DNA of 64,000 nucleotides from Shinella granuli (GCF_004341885.1 NZ_SLVX01000005.1:278692-342691); one strand, 5' to 3'. Shown: positions 50,855 through 59,468, counted from the first letter of the stretch. Translations and numbers: made by a program. The notes: a model not told the origin generated them from the sequence alone.

Positions 50855-51760
50855 ATGACAGACCGGCACCATCGTCGACACTTGGCCAATCTGCGCGCGC
50901 TGCGCGCCTTCGAGGCCGTGGGCCACCACCGGAGCTTCACGGCGGCGGCGAGCGAGCTCGCCGTCAGCCAGGGCGCCGTCAGTCATCAGATCAAGCAACT
51001 GGAGGAGCGTCTCGGCCGGCGCCTGCTGGAGCGCAATTCGCGCGGCGTCAGCCTCACAGCGGAAGGCAGCCTGCTGCTCGACGCCTGCGCCCGCGCCTTC
51101 GATGATGTCGCGAACGTGCTCTCGCTCGTCGGCCAGGAGACGGAGACGAAGGTCCTGCGCATCCGCACCGGTCCCTTCTTCGCCATGGAGGTGCTGGTGC
51201 CCCGCATGGCCGGCTTCCTGGAGCAGAACCCCGGCATCCAGCTCCATCTCAGCAATCTGGAGGCGCGCAGCGGCGCGGTCGAGCGCGAGGACGCGCAGAT
51301 CAAGTACTGCGTCCATCCGCCGGCGGGAGACTACGCCGTCGAGGTGCTGCGCGAACGCCTCGTCCCGGTTTGCAGCCCGGCGCTGCTCGCCAGCGTGAAG
51401 CAGGCCAGCGACCTGCTCTTCAGCCGCAGCGTCGCGCGCCTGCACTATCGCAACGCCGATGACTGGAAGAACTGGCTGACCCACAACAACCTGCAGGAAA
51501 CGCAGACGAACGCCAACCTGTTCTTCGACGACCAGCACACGCTGCTTGCCGCCGCGCGCTCCGGCCATGGCATCGGCTTCTCGCACCGCGCCTTCGTCGA
51601 GGCGGACATTGCGCGCGGCACCCTGTGCGTGCTTTCGGAAGAAACCTTCCAGCCGGAGGAATCCTACAAGTTCCTCTGCCCGAAGGAGAGCATGGAGGCA
51701 AACCCCGCCCTCGCCCGGTTCCGCGACTGGCTGCTCCGGGAAATCGAAACCGTGCGCTGA
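50855..51760 (+). CDS. LysR-family transcriptional regulator (GcvA-like)
   Basis: A 301-residue LTTR. Helix-turn-helix at about residues 10-70 (NLRALRAFEAVGHHRSFTAA, ASELAVSQGAVSHQIKQLEE, RLGRRLLER) and a substrate domain from about 95 on. The wording of the N-terminus is GcvA/AmpR-type. ATG 50855 used; no strong ribosome site is visible. Divergent from the orphan binding protein/MlrC pair, hence the probable regulator of that unit. Confidence 0.87.
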   Translation: MTDRHHRRHLANLRALRAFEAVGHHRSFTAAASELAVSQGAVSHQIKQLEERLGRRLLERNSRGVSLTAEGSLLLDACARAFDDVANVLSLVGQETETKVLRIRTGPFFAMEVLVPRMAGFLEQNPGIQLHLSNLEARSGAVEREDAQIKYCVHPPAGDYAVEVLRERLVPVCSPALLASVKQASDLLFSRSVARLHYRNADDWKNWLTHNNLQETQTNANLFFDDQHTLLAAARSGHGIGFSHRAFVEADIARGTLCVLSEETFQPEESYKFLCPKESMEANPALARFRDWLLREIETVR

Positions 51761-51762
51761 CG

Positions 51763-52368
51763 TCAGAAGCTGGGCGGGCTGATCGCCCAGAGCACGACGG
51801 CATCCCGGCTTCCCGGATTGCGATAGCGATGTGGCTCGCCGGCGGAGTAGGAGAAGCTGTCGCCCTCGCGCAGGTGGAAGTGTCGCTCGCCCACCCATAT
51901 TTCGAGCTCGCCGGCCATGACGATCCCCACGGCGTCGCCGGCATGGCTATAGCTTTCCGCGCTCTCGCTGCCCGGCGGCAGGCGCGTGTGGATCATCTCG
52001 ACCTGAAGGCTCATCTTCGGTGTCAGCAGCTCGTCGACGATGCCGCCGTCGTACTGGATGCGCAGGCGGTTGCCGTAGCGGATGACATAGCCCTGCTCGG
52101 CCTGCGGCACCGGCGCCGCGCCGCCGAAGAACCACTGCACGGTGACCCCGAGGCTGCGGGCGATGCCGACCAAAGCGGGAATGGACGGATAGGCAAGGTT
52201 GCGCTCGATCTGGCTGATATAGCCGGTCGAGAGGTCGCAGCTTTCGGCCAGTTGAGCGAGCGTCATCCCGCGCCGTTTGCGCAGGCCGCGGATGCGCTCG
52301 CCGAGCACCGGATCCTCGCCGGCCGCGGCCCCGCCGTCATGCGCCCCCGAAACATTCTCGTCCGCCAT
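51763..52368 (-). CDS. XRE-family regulator with C-terminal cupin domain
   Basis: A 201-residue protein. XRE helix-turn-helix at about 25-80 (LGERIRGLRKRRGMTLAQLA, LSTGYISQIERNLAYPSIPA) and a cupin at about 120-195 (GIVMAGELEIWVGERHFHLR, SAGEPHRYRNPG). ATG at 52368 with AGGAAGG upstream; a huge in-frame extension through the neighbouring gene is antisense and rejected. It is divergent from the Fe-S flavin oxidoreductase, its probable target, and ends 2 nt after the LysR stop (convergent). Confidence 0.87.
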   Translation of the reverse strand: MADENVSGAHDGGAAAGEDPVLGERIRGLRKRRGMTLAQLAESCDLSTGYISQIERNLAYPSIPALVGIARSLGVTVQWFFGGAAPVPQAEQGYVIRYGNRLRIQYDGGIVDELLTPKMSLQVEMIHTRLPPGSESAESYSHAGDAVGIVMAGELEIWVGERHFHLREGDSFSYSAGEPHRYRNPGSRDAVVLWAISPPSF

Positions 52369-52452
52369 CGCCGCCTTCCTTCCCGCGCCGCGCCGGCGCA
52401 TCGGCTCACAAGGTTGTCCAGAATGCGCTTCATGGCAATAGATTTTGCCTTT

Positions 52453-52480
52453 AGTAAAAAAAATACGTCGATTTTTTACT
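52453..52480. promoter_or_regulatory. AT-rich inverted repeat in the divergent XRE/oxidoreductase promoter
   Basis: AGTAAAAA (52453-52460) and TTTTTACT (52473-52480) are exact inverted repeats with a 12-nt spacer, in the most AT-rich stretch of the region. It is placed between the two divergent start codons, as expected for the operator of the XRE-cupin protein. Confidence 0.45.
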
Positions 52481-52531
52481 TTGAATAAAATATAACCACC
52501 TCGTTTCGCTCGCTCGGGATGGGAGGACTGA

Positions 52532-52597
52532 ATGATCGGGATCGTGCAGATCAGGCATGCCACGCGCCACTGTCGCAACACCGGGAGCGCCGCATGA
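52532..52597 (+). CDS. 21-codon leader ORF overlapping the oxidoreductase start
   Basis: ATG at 52532 has an excellent GGGAGG ribosome site 5-9 nt upstream and is followed by 20 codons (beginning MIGIVQIRHATRHCR) before TGA. That stop overlaps the start of the downstream gene in ATGA (52594-52597). A deliberate coupling or leader-peptide arrangement would look like this; chance is the alternative. No family is recognisable. Confidence 0.35.
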   Translation: MIGIVQIRHATRHCRNTGSAA

Positions 52598-54555
52598 GCG
52601 CGCCCGCCGCCTTCCCGCACCTGTTCCAGCCCCTCACGATCCGCGGCGTGCGGCTGAAGAACCGCATCATGTCGACCGGCCACGACACGACGCTGCCGAC
52701 GGACGGGCGCGTCAACGAGGCCCTTGTCGCCTATCACGCGGCGCGGGCGAAGGGCGGCGTCGGCCTCATCGTCAGCCAGGTGGCCGGCGTGCACGAGACG
52801 GCCCGCTATACCTCGCACATGCTGATGGCGACGGACGACGGCTGCATCGACGGCTACCGCACGCTGGCGGAAACCTGCCATGCCCATGGCTGCGCGCTCT
52901 TCTCGCAGCTCTTCCATCCGGGCCGGGAGATCATGGAGGGCGGCGACGGGCTGCTGACGGTCGCCTATGCGCCCTCCGTCACGCCCAACGAGCGGTTTCG
53001 CGTGATGCCGCGCGCGCTCGACCAGGCGATGATCGACGAGATCGTCGCCGGCTACGGCGCGGCGGCCCGGCGCATGCATGAAGCCGGTGTCGACGGCGTG
53101 GAGCTGGTGGCGAGCCACGGCTACCTGCCGGCCCAGTTCCTGAACCCGCGCGTCAACCGGCGGACGGACGGCTATGGCGGATCGCTGGAGAACCGGCTGC
53201 GTTTTGCCGCGGAAGCGCTGAAGGCGATCCGTGCGGCGACATCGGAGGATTTCGTCGTCGGCCTGCGCATCAGCGCCGGGGACCGCGACGAGAACGGCCT
53301 CACGCCCGACGAGGCGCTGGAGGGCTGCCGCCTGCTCGAACCGCTGGTCGACTATGTCAATGTCACGGCCGGCACCTCCGCCTCGCTCGGCGGCGCGGTG
53401 CATATCGTGCCGCCCATGGCCTATCGCAACGCCTACCTTTCCAGCGACGCCGCCCGCTTCCGCCAAGCGCTGAAGGTGCCGGTCTTCGTCGCCGGCCGCA
53501 TCAACCAGCCGCACGAAGCCGAGGCAGTCATCGCCGCGGGCGCGGCCGATGTCTGCGGCATGACCCGCGCGCTGATCTGCGATCCCGAGATGCCGGCAAA
53601 GGCCGAGGAAGGCCGCACCGACGACATCCGCGCCTGCATCGCCTGCAACCAGGCCTGCATCGGCCATTTTCACCGCGGCGTGCCGATCTCCTGCATACAG
53701 CATCCGGAAACCGGCCGCGAGCTTGCCTTCGGTACGCTGGTGCCGGCGGCCGCACCGAAGAAGGTCATGGTGATCGGCGGCGGGCCGGGCGGCATGAAGG
53801 CGGCCGCGACCGCCGCCGCCCGCGGCCATCAGGTGACACTTTACGAAGCCGCGAACCAGCTCGGCGGACAGGCGCTGCTCGCCCAGCAATTGCCGCGCCG
53901 CGCCGAATTCGGCGGCATCATCACCAATCTTTCGCGTGAACTGGAGCTGGCGCAGGTACGCGTGGTCAAGGGCGTTCGGGTCGATGCGGCCCTCGTCGAG
54001 CGCGAAAAGCCCGATGCCGTCGTGCTCGCGACCGGTGCCACGCCCTACATGCCCGAAATCCCCGCCGACGGCAGCGTCCAGGTGGTCGATGCCTGGCAGG
54101 TGCTGCGCCGGGAGGTCAAGACCGGCGGCCGCGTCGTCGTCGCCGACTGGCGCTGCGACTGGATCGGCCCCGGCATCGCCGAGCTGCTCGTCGACAACGG
54201 CTGCAGCGTCGAGCTCGCCGTCAACGGCACCCATCCCGGCGAGCTGCTGCCGCTCTACGTGCGCGACAACATCGCCGCCGAACTGCACGGGAAGGGTGTC
54301 GGCATCACGCCCTATGCCCGGCTCTACGGCTGCGACAGCGGCACCGTCTACCTGCAGCACACCGTCAGCGAGCAGCCAATCGTCTTCGAAGGCATCGATA
54401 CGCTCGTGCTCTGTCTCGGGCATACGCCGGCGGACGAACTGCGGGCGATGCTTGCCGGGCTGGTGCCGGAGGTTCATCTCATCGGCGACTGTCTGGCGCC
54501 ACGCACCGCGGAAGAAGCGGTCTATGACGGGCTGAAGGTGGGCACCGCCCTGTAA
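52594..54555 (+). CDS. NADH:flavin oxidoreductase with Fe-S cluster and FAD domain (trimethylamine/dimethylglycine dehydrogenase-like)
   Basis: A 653-residue three-part enzyme. An old-yellow-enzyme FMN barrel covers about 8-340 (HPGREIMEGGDG, ASHGYLPAQFLNPRVNRRTD). A 4Fe-4S motif C-x2-C-x3-C-x11-C lies at Cys348, 351, 355 and 367. A C-terminal FAD/NAD domain begins at VMVIGGGPGGMKAA (GGGPGG 395-400). This layout is shared by trimethylamine dehydrogenase, DgcA-type dimethylglycine demethylases, histamine dehydrogenase and 2,4-dienoyl-CoA reductase. ATG at 52594 has GGGAG upstream and overlaps the leader ORF. The substrate is unknown; N-methyl amines are the best guess. Confidence 0.88.
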   Translation: MSAPAAFPHLFQPLTIRGVRLKNRIMSTGHDTTLPTDGRVNEALVAYHAARAKGGVGLIVSQVAGVHETARYTSHMLMATDDGCIDGYRTLAETCHAHGCALFSQLFHPGREIMEGGDGLLTVAYAPSVTPNERFRVMPRALDQAMIDEIVAGYGAAARRMHEAGVDGVELVASHGYLPAQFLNPRVNRRTDGYGGSLENRLRFAAEALKAIRAATSEDFVVGLRISAGDRDENGLTPDEALEGCRLLEPLVDYVNVTAGTSASLGGAVHIVPPMAYRNAYLSSDAARFRQALKVPVFVAGRINQPHEAEAVIAAGAADVCGMTRALICDPEMPAKAEEGRTDDIRACIACNQACIGHFHRGVPISCIQHPETGRELAFGTLVPAAAPKKVMVIGGGPGGMKAAATAAARGHQVTLYEAANQLGGQALLAQQLPRRAEFGGIITNLSRELELAQVRVVKGVRVDAALVEREKPDAVVLATGATPYMPEIPADGSVQVVDAWQVLRREVKTGGRVVVADWRCDWIGPGIAELLVDNGCSVELAVNGTHPGELLPLYVRDNIAAELHGKGVGITPYARLYGCDSGTVYLQHTVSEQPIVFEGIDTLVLCLGHTPADELRAMLAGLVPEVHLIGDCLAPRTAEEAVYDGLKVGTAL

Positions 54556-54639
54556 GGCGCCCTCAGCTTGCCGGGGGTGGATCCGGCGCGGCCACAGAAA
54601 ATCGTCGCCCGTCGATTTTAGCGGTTGCCAAAATGCCGT

Positions 54640-54662
54640 TCACTTAATACCTTGTTAAGTGA
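54640..54662. promoter_or_regulatory. Inverted repeat upstream of the PuuR-like regulator
   Basis: TCACTTAA (54640-54647) and TTAAGTGA (54655-54662) are exact inverted repeats with a 7-nt spacer, ending 11 nt before the regulator's ATG. It is probably the autoregulatory operator of the XRE-cupin protein and controls the operon behind it. Confidence 0.6.
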
Positions 54663-54673
54663 GGAGCGAGGCC

Positions 54674-55291
54674 ATGGACGACATCGCGGTTGCGACGAAG
54701 AATCAGGCTGCCGTCGGCGAGAAGGTGAAGGCCTTCCGCACCGCCCGCCGCATGTCCTTGCGCACGCTGGGCGAGGCCACCGGCACGACCGCGAGCTTCC
54801 TGAGCCAGTTGGAACGGGGGCTCAGCGGCGTCAATATCAGTACGCTGATGCGCATTGCCGGCGCGCTCGGCATCAGCCTGACGGACCTCTTCGAGGAAGC
54901 GGCCCCGCCCGTCGGCCGCGTGCTGCGTAAGCATGAACGCCCGGCGCTGCCGCCGGCCGAGGGCTATCGAAAGATGCTGTTGTCGCGACGACCGATCCGC
55001 GACATGGAAGTCTATATCGGCGAATTCGATCCGGGCGGCTCGACGGGGGAAAAACCCTACAGCCATGGGGATTCGCACGAACTCTTCTTCGTCCTGCGCG
55101 GTGAGGTGGAACTCACGCTCGGTGAGGAGCGCCATGTGCTGTCGGCCGGCGACAGCATCGAATATCCGACCTCGGTTCCGCACAAGACCGTGAATATCGG
55201 CGCGGAACCGGCCGAAGTCCTGTGGATGATCGCGCCGCCGACCAGCGTCGCCGACGACCTCGACAAATACCTGCCACGGGCGGGCTCGTAA
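54674..55291 (+). CDS. XRE-family regulator with cupin domain (PuuR-like)
   Basis: A 205-residue protein. XRE helix-turn-helix at about 18-72 (VGEKVKAFRTARRMSLRTLG, TASFLSQLERGLSGVNISTL) and a cupin at about 125-190 (HELFFVLRGEVELTLGEERH, DSIEYPTSVPHKTVNIG). E. coli PuuR, regulator of putrescine utilisation, has the same layout and size. ATG at 54674 with GAGGAGCG upstream; a GTG at 54659 would sit in the palindrome. It heads a polyamine-type ABC operon with a PuuB-like oxidase, which supports the comparison. Confidence 0.87.
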   Translation: MDDIAVATKNQAAVGEKVKAFRTARRMSLRTLGEATGTTASFLSQLERGLSGVNISTLMRIAGALGISLTDLFEEAAPPVGRVLRKHERPALPPAEGYRKMLLSRRPIRDMEVYIGEFDPGGSTGEKPYSHGDSHELFFVLRGEVELTLGEERHVLSAGDSIEYPTSVPHKTVNIGAEPAEVLWMIAPPTSVADDLDKYLPRAGS

Positions 55292-55336
55292 CCGCGGCAG
55301 GAACAACGCACGCGAGCGCTACTGGGAGTATCAACG

Positions 55337-56407
55337 ATGAGGAATTTTGCGGGGGCTTTGGCCCTGACGATGACGTGCGCCCTGGCCTTGCCGGTATTCG
55401 CACAGGAAACGCCGGTCGCCGGCGCGGTAAAGGAAGGCTCCCTTGAGGGCAAGACGCTGACCTTCGTCTCCTACGGCGGCATCTACCAGGACGGCCAGGT
55501 GGCTGCCCTCCAGGAATTCGTGGAGAAATCCGGCGTGACGCTGCTCAATGACGGCCCGACGGAAATCGCCAAGCTGAAGGCGCAGGTCGATGCCGGCAAC
55601 GTCACCTGGGACGTGGTCGACACCGCCGACCTGCCGCCCTACGTCCATTGCGGCACGCTGTTCCAGAAGCTCGACTTCTCCAAGCTCGACGTCTCGAAGA
55701 TCCCGCCCGGACAGGTCGGCGAGTGCTCGGTCCCGGCGATGAACTATGGCGTCATCTTCATGTACAAGACCGAGACCTACAAGGACAATCCGCCGCAGAA
55801 CTGGGTGGACTTCTTCGATACGGAGAAATTCCCGGGCTCGCGCGCCATCGACGGCAGCGGCGATCCGACCGGCGGCCTGATCGAGCAGGCCTTCAAGGCG
55901 GCCGGCGGCGACCCGAAGGCGATAACGCCTGACGACATCGAGAAAGGCATCCAGAAGCTGCGCGACCTCGGCCCCGACACGATCTACTGGAAGACCGGCG
56001 CCGAATCCCAGCAGCTCGCCGAATCCGGCGAGGCCGACATGATCATGATGTGGACCGGCCGCGCGATGACCGCCGCGAAGAACGGCGCGGCCTATACCCC
56101 CGTCTGGCAGGACTGGCTGGTCGTCATGGACCAGATGACCATCCCGGTCGGCGTCAAGGACACGGATGCGGCCTATGCGCTGCTCAACGCCTATCTCGGC
56201 CAGCGTTCGCAGGAGATCCTGACCGAGAAGACCTCCTACACGCCGATCCACATGGACGCCAAGCCGCAGGTCGACGAGATCACCGCGTCGTTCCTCACCT
56301 CGACGCCCGAGCGCATCGCACAGGGCTATCAGCAGAACATCCCGTTCTGGGTGGAGAACTTCGACCTCGCCGCCGAGAAGTGGAACGCGCTGCTTTCCGG
56401 CAATTGA
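55337..56407 (+). CDS. Periplasmic solute-binding protein (PotD/PotF polyamine type)
   Basis: A 356-residue protein. Signal peptide MRNFAGALALTMTCALALPVFA, mature part GKTLTFVSYGGIYQDGQVAA, NVTWDVVDTADLPPYVHCGT, PAMNYGVIFMYKTETY. It is a SBP_bac_1/8 member resembling PotD-type proteins. ATG has GGGAG 8 nt upstream. Starts 45 nt after the regulator. Ligand likely a polyamine or opine-like amine given the oxidase downstream (inference). Confidence 0.9.
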   Translation: MRNFAGALALTMTCALALPVFAQETPVAGAVKEGSLEGKTLTFVSYGGIYQDGQVAALQEFVEKSGVTLLNDGPTEIAKLKAQVDAGNVTWDVVDTADLPPYVHCGTLFQKLDFSKLDVSKIPPGQVGECSVPAMNYGVIFMYKTETYKDNPPQNWVDFFDTEKFPGSRAIDGSGDPTGGLIEQAFKAAGGDPKAITPDDIEKGIQKLRDLGPDTIYWKTGAESQQLAESGEADMIMMWTGRAMTAAKNGAAYTPVWQDWLVVMDQMTIPVGVKDTDAAYALLNAYLGQRSQEILTEKTSYTPIHMDAKPQVDEITASFLTSTPERIAQGYQQNIPFWVENFDLAAEKWNALLSGN

Positions 56408-56468
56408 GGCGTTTTCCTTCCCGAAGAGCAGCAAGGCAACTGCTAACGGGATTCGACGTCGCCGTTCT

Positions 56469-56597
56469 CCCCTTCTCCCCCGCGGGGAGAAGGTGGCCCG
56501 AAGGGTCGGATGAGGGGGTGGCTCCAACGGAGCGTCTATGCCTGCGATCTCCCCCTCATCCGCCTGCCGGCCCCTTCTCCCCGCGGGGGAGAAGGGG
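56469..56597. repeat. Palindromic intergenic repeat with nested hairpins, between binding protein and permease genes
   Basis: Hairpin 1 (CCTTCTCCCC 56471-56480 with GGGGAGAAGG 56484-56493) and hairpin 2 (CCCCTTCTCCCC 56571-56582 with GGGGAGAAGGGG 56586-56597) flank an 11-bp long-range stem (GGATGAGGGGG 56508-56518 with CCCCCTCATCC 56551-56561), so the whole unit is a large imperfect palindrome. Its right half is almost the same as the left part of the repeat at 45826-45972. No gene in it. Confidence 0.75.
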
Positions 56598-56701
56598 AAT
56601 GGGGCCGCGGCGAATTCCAAACGCGATGCCTTGCGCCAGAGGGGACGGACACCGCGGACGCCAGCATGAACCACCACCCAACCGAACCACAGGAGACGAT
56701 C

Positions 56702-57568
56702 GTGACCGACATGCCTGACAGGCCCGCTCTCCTCAAGCGATGGCGACCTCGCGGTGCGGTTTGGCTCGCCGCCCCTGCCGTGCTGGTGCTGCTCCTCGCC
56801 CTTGCCTATCCGCTGGCGATCGTCGTGGTGCGCAGCTTCACCGATCCCGCCCCCGGCCTCGACAATTACGTCTGGTTCTTCCAGTCCGCGGTAAACCGCA
56901 CGGTCCTGCAACGCACCTTCGTCGTCGCCGCCTGGGTGACGCTCGTCTCGCTCATCTGCGCCTATCCTTACGCCTATGCCATGACCATCGTCGGCAGGAA
57001 CCTGCGGCTGGCGCTCATCCTTTGCGTGCTCGTACCCTTCTGGCTGAGCGGGGTGGTGCGCACACTCGCCTGGGTCATCCTGTTGCAGGATTCCGGCGTC
57101 ATCAATTCCTTCCTGCGCGGCCTCGGCCTGCCGCCCGTCAAGCTGATCCGCACGCTCCCCGGCGTCGTCATCGGCATGACGCAGGTGCTGCTGCCCTTCA
57201 TGATCCTGCCGATCTATTCGGTGATGAAGGGCATCGACACGCGCCTTCTCCAGGCGGCCCGCAGCCTCGGCGCGAAACCCTGGAGAGCCTTCCTGCAGAT
57301 CTACGTGCCGCTGTCGCTGCCCGGCGTCTATGCCGGCGCGATCATCGTCTTCATCCTGTCGCTCGGCTTCTACATCACGCCGGCCCTGCTCGGCGGTCCG
57401 CGCAGCATCCTGCTCTCCTCGCTGGTGCAGAACCAGGTGCTGAGCCTGCTCAACTGGGGGCGCGGTGGCGCGATGGGCGTCGTCCTCCTCGTCGCCACCT
57501 TCGTGCTTCTCGCCATCGCCGCCCCGCTGATGCGCCAGAAACATTCCTCGACCCGCAGGGAGGCGTGA
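56702..57568 (+). CDS. ABC transporter permease (PotB class)
   Basis: A 288-residue permease with six helices (VWLAAPAVLVLLLALAYPLA; LVPFWLSGVVRTLAWVILLQ; coupling loop AARSLGAKPWRAFLQIYVPL). The GTG at 56702 has AGGAG 6 nt upstream and is preferred; an ATG at 56666 and an earlier frame running through the repeat are less likely. It pairs with the next permease. Confidence 0.88.
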   Translation: MTDMPDRPALLKRWRPRGAVWLAAPAVLVLLLALAYPLAIVVVRSFTDPAPGLDNYVWFFQSAVNRTVLQRTFVVAAWVTLVSLICAYPYAYAMTIVGRNLRLALILCVLVPFWLSGVVRTLAWVILLQDSGVINSFLRGLGLPPVKLIRTLPGVVIGMTQVLLPFMILPIYSVMKGIDTRLLQAARSLGAKPWRAFLQIYVPLSLPGVYAGAIIVFILSLGFYITPALLGGPRSILLSSLVQNQVLSLLNWGRGGAMGVVLLVATFVLLAIAAPLMRQKHSSTRREA

Positions 57569-57572
57569 GCCG

Positions 57573-58358
57573 ATGCCCTCCTTCCCCCGCGTCCTCCTCG
57601 GCCTGTTCTGCCTGCTCGTCGCGGTGCTGCTCCTGGCGCCGACGCTGGTCGTCATCCCGATGTCGTTCAACGGCAACAAGTCGCTCGCCTTCCCGCCGGT
57701 GGGCTTCTCCTGGCAATGGTACGACAACTTCTTCCGCAATCCCGACTGGACGACGAGCTTTTCCAATTCGCTGGTCATCGCGCTCATCGTCGCGGTCGTC
57801 GCGACGGTGGTCGGCACGCTCGCCGCCTTCGGCGTCTCCCGCGCAGCGGCGCGTACCGGCGGCCTGCTGCGCGCCCTCCTCATCACGCCGATGGTCGTGC
57901 CCGGCGTGGTGCTGGCGATCGGCATCTACGCGGTCTATCTCGACACGCATCTGGTGGGCACGGTCACCGGCTTCGTGCTGGCGCACACCATGCTCGCCAT
58001 CCCCTTCGTGCTGATCGCCGTGCAGGCGAGCCTGGAGGTCTTCGACCGACGGCTGGAGACCGCCGCCGCCAGCCTCGGCGCGGGCCGGCTGACCGTCTTC
58101 CGCACCGTGACGCTGCCGCTCATCCTGCCCGGCATCCTCTCCGGCGCGCTCTTCGCCTTCATCACCTCGTTCGACGAGATCATCGTGGCGCTGTTCATCA
58201 CCAGCCCCTATCTCAAGACGCTGCCGGTGCAGATCTACACCTCGATCACCCGCGACGCCGACCCGACCGTCGCCGCCGTCGGCACGCTGCTCTTCCTCGC
58301 GACCTCGCTCATCATCATCGCCGGCCTGCTTCTCGGCATGCGCCGCGCAAGGACCTGA
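57573..58358 (+). CDS. ABC transporter permease (PotC class)
   Basis: A 261-residue permease (VLLGLFCLLVAVLLLAPTLV; LLRALLITPMVVPGVVLAIG; coupling loop AAASLGAGRLTVFRTVTLPL; FITSFDEIIVALFITSPYLK). GGGAGG precedes the start, 4 nt after the preceding gene. The FDEIIVA/F stretch is characteristic of PotC. Confidence 0.9.
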   Translation: MPSFPRVLLGLFCLLVAVLLLAPTLVVIPMSFNGNKSLAFPPVGFSWQWYDNFFRNPDWTTSFSNSLVIALIVAVVATVVGTLAAFGVSRAAARTGGLLRALLITPMVVPGVVLAIGIYAVYLDTHLVGTVTGFVLAHTMLAIPFVLIAVQASLEVFDRRLETAAASLGAGRLTVFRTVTLPLILPGILSGALFAFITSFDEIIVALFITSPYLKTLPVQIYTSITRDADPTVAAVGTLLFLATSLIIIAGLLLGMRRART

Positions 58359-58361
58359 CCC

Positions 58362-59468
58362 ATGACCGCATCCGCTGGCGCCGCCATCGAAATCCGCAAG
58401 GCATCGAAACGCTACGGCGCGTTCACCGCCCTCAACGACATCGACCTTCATATCCGCCCCGGCGAGTTCATGACGCTGCTCGGCCCCTCCGGCTCCGGCA
58501 AGACGACGACGCTGAACCTCATCGCCGGCTTTACCGACATCAGCTCCGGCACGCTCGAAATCGGCGGCAGGAGCGTCACGGGCCTGCCCTCGCACAAGCG
58601 CAACATCGGCGTCGTCTTCCAGCACTACGCCCTCTTCCCGCACATGACGGTCGGAAAGAACGTCGCCTATCCCCTGACGCTGCGCGGCATCAAGGGCGAC
58701 GATCGTGAGAAGCGGGTAAAACGCGCCCTCGACATGGTGAAGATGGCGGATTTCGCCCATCGCTACCCGAACGAACTCTCCGGCGGCCAGCAGCAGCGCG
58801 TGGCGCTCGCCCGCGCCCTCGTCTTCGATCCGCCGCTGCTCCTGATGGACGAACCGCTCGGCGCACTCGACAAGAAGCTGCGCGAATGGCTGCAGCTCGA
58901 AATCAAGCGCATCCACCGCGAACTCGGCACCACCTTCGTCTACGTCACCCACGACCAGGAGGAAGCGCTCGTCCTCTCCGACCGCATCGCCGTCTTCAAC
59001 GGCGGGCGCATCGAGCAGATCGGCACGGGCCGCGAACTCTACGATCATCCCGCGACCCTCTTCGTCGGCCGCTTCATCGGCGATTCCACCGTCCTGCGCG
59101 GCAAGTCCGAAGCCGCCGGCGACGGCACGGTGATGACCATCGGCGGCCAGAGGATCTTCGCCCAGGGCCGCCTTCCCGGCGAGGCCCGCCCGGTCATCCT
59201 GCTCCGGCCCGAGCGCGTGGGGCTGAAGCGCCCCGGCGCGGACGCCTTGACGGGCGAAAACCGCCTTTCCGGCACGGTCACCGAGGCGATCTATCTCGGC
59301 TCCGGCTCGAAATACGAGGTGCGGCTGGCAGACGGAACGATCGCCGTGGTGCGCAGCCCCCTCGGCGCGACCGATTTTGCGATCGGCGATACCGCCGACA
59401 TCGCCTTCCTGCCCACCGATCTCACCCTTCTTCCCGATGATGCCAGCGCCGACGTGACGCTGACCTGA
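58362..59468 (+). CDS. ABC transporter ATP-binding protein (PotA class)
   Basis: A 368-residue ATPase with Walker A GPSGSGKTT (41-49), LSGGQQQR (139-146), Walker B LLLMDEP (159-165) and TOBE_2 (about 285-355, VILLRPERVGLKRPG, LGSGSKYEVRLADG). Completes the importer with the two permeases and binding protein of the same operon; follows the second permease by 3 nt. Confidence 0.92.
   Translation: MTASAGAAIEIRKASKRYGAFTALNDIDLHIRPGEFMTLLGPSGSGKTTTLNLIAGFTDISSGTLEIGGRSVTGLPSHKRNIGVVFQHYALFPHMTVGKNVAYPLTLRGIKGDDREKRVKRALDMVKMADFAHRYPNELSGGQQQRVALARALVFDPPLLLMDEPLGALDKKLREWLQLEIKRIHRELGTTFVYVTHDQEEALVLSDRIAVFNGGRIEQIGTGRELYDHPATLFVGRFIGDSTVLRGKSEAAGDGTVMTIGGQRIFAQGRLPGEARPVILLRPERVGLKRPGADALTGENRLSGTVTEAIYLGSGSKYEVRLADGTIAVVRSPLGATDFAIGDTADIAFLPTDLTLLPDDASADVTLT

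Noticed and set aside
52369..54477. A long N-terminal extension of the XRE-cupin gene at 51763-52368
   Set aside because: It would run antisense through the whole Fe-S oxidoreductase; the ATG at 52368 with a ribosome site gives a normal 201-residue regulator.
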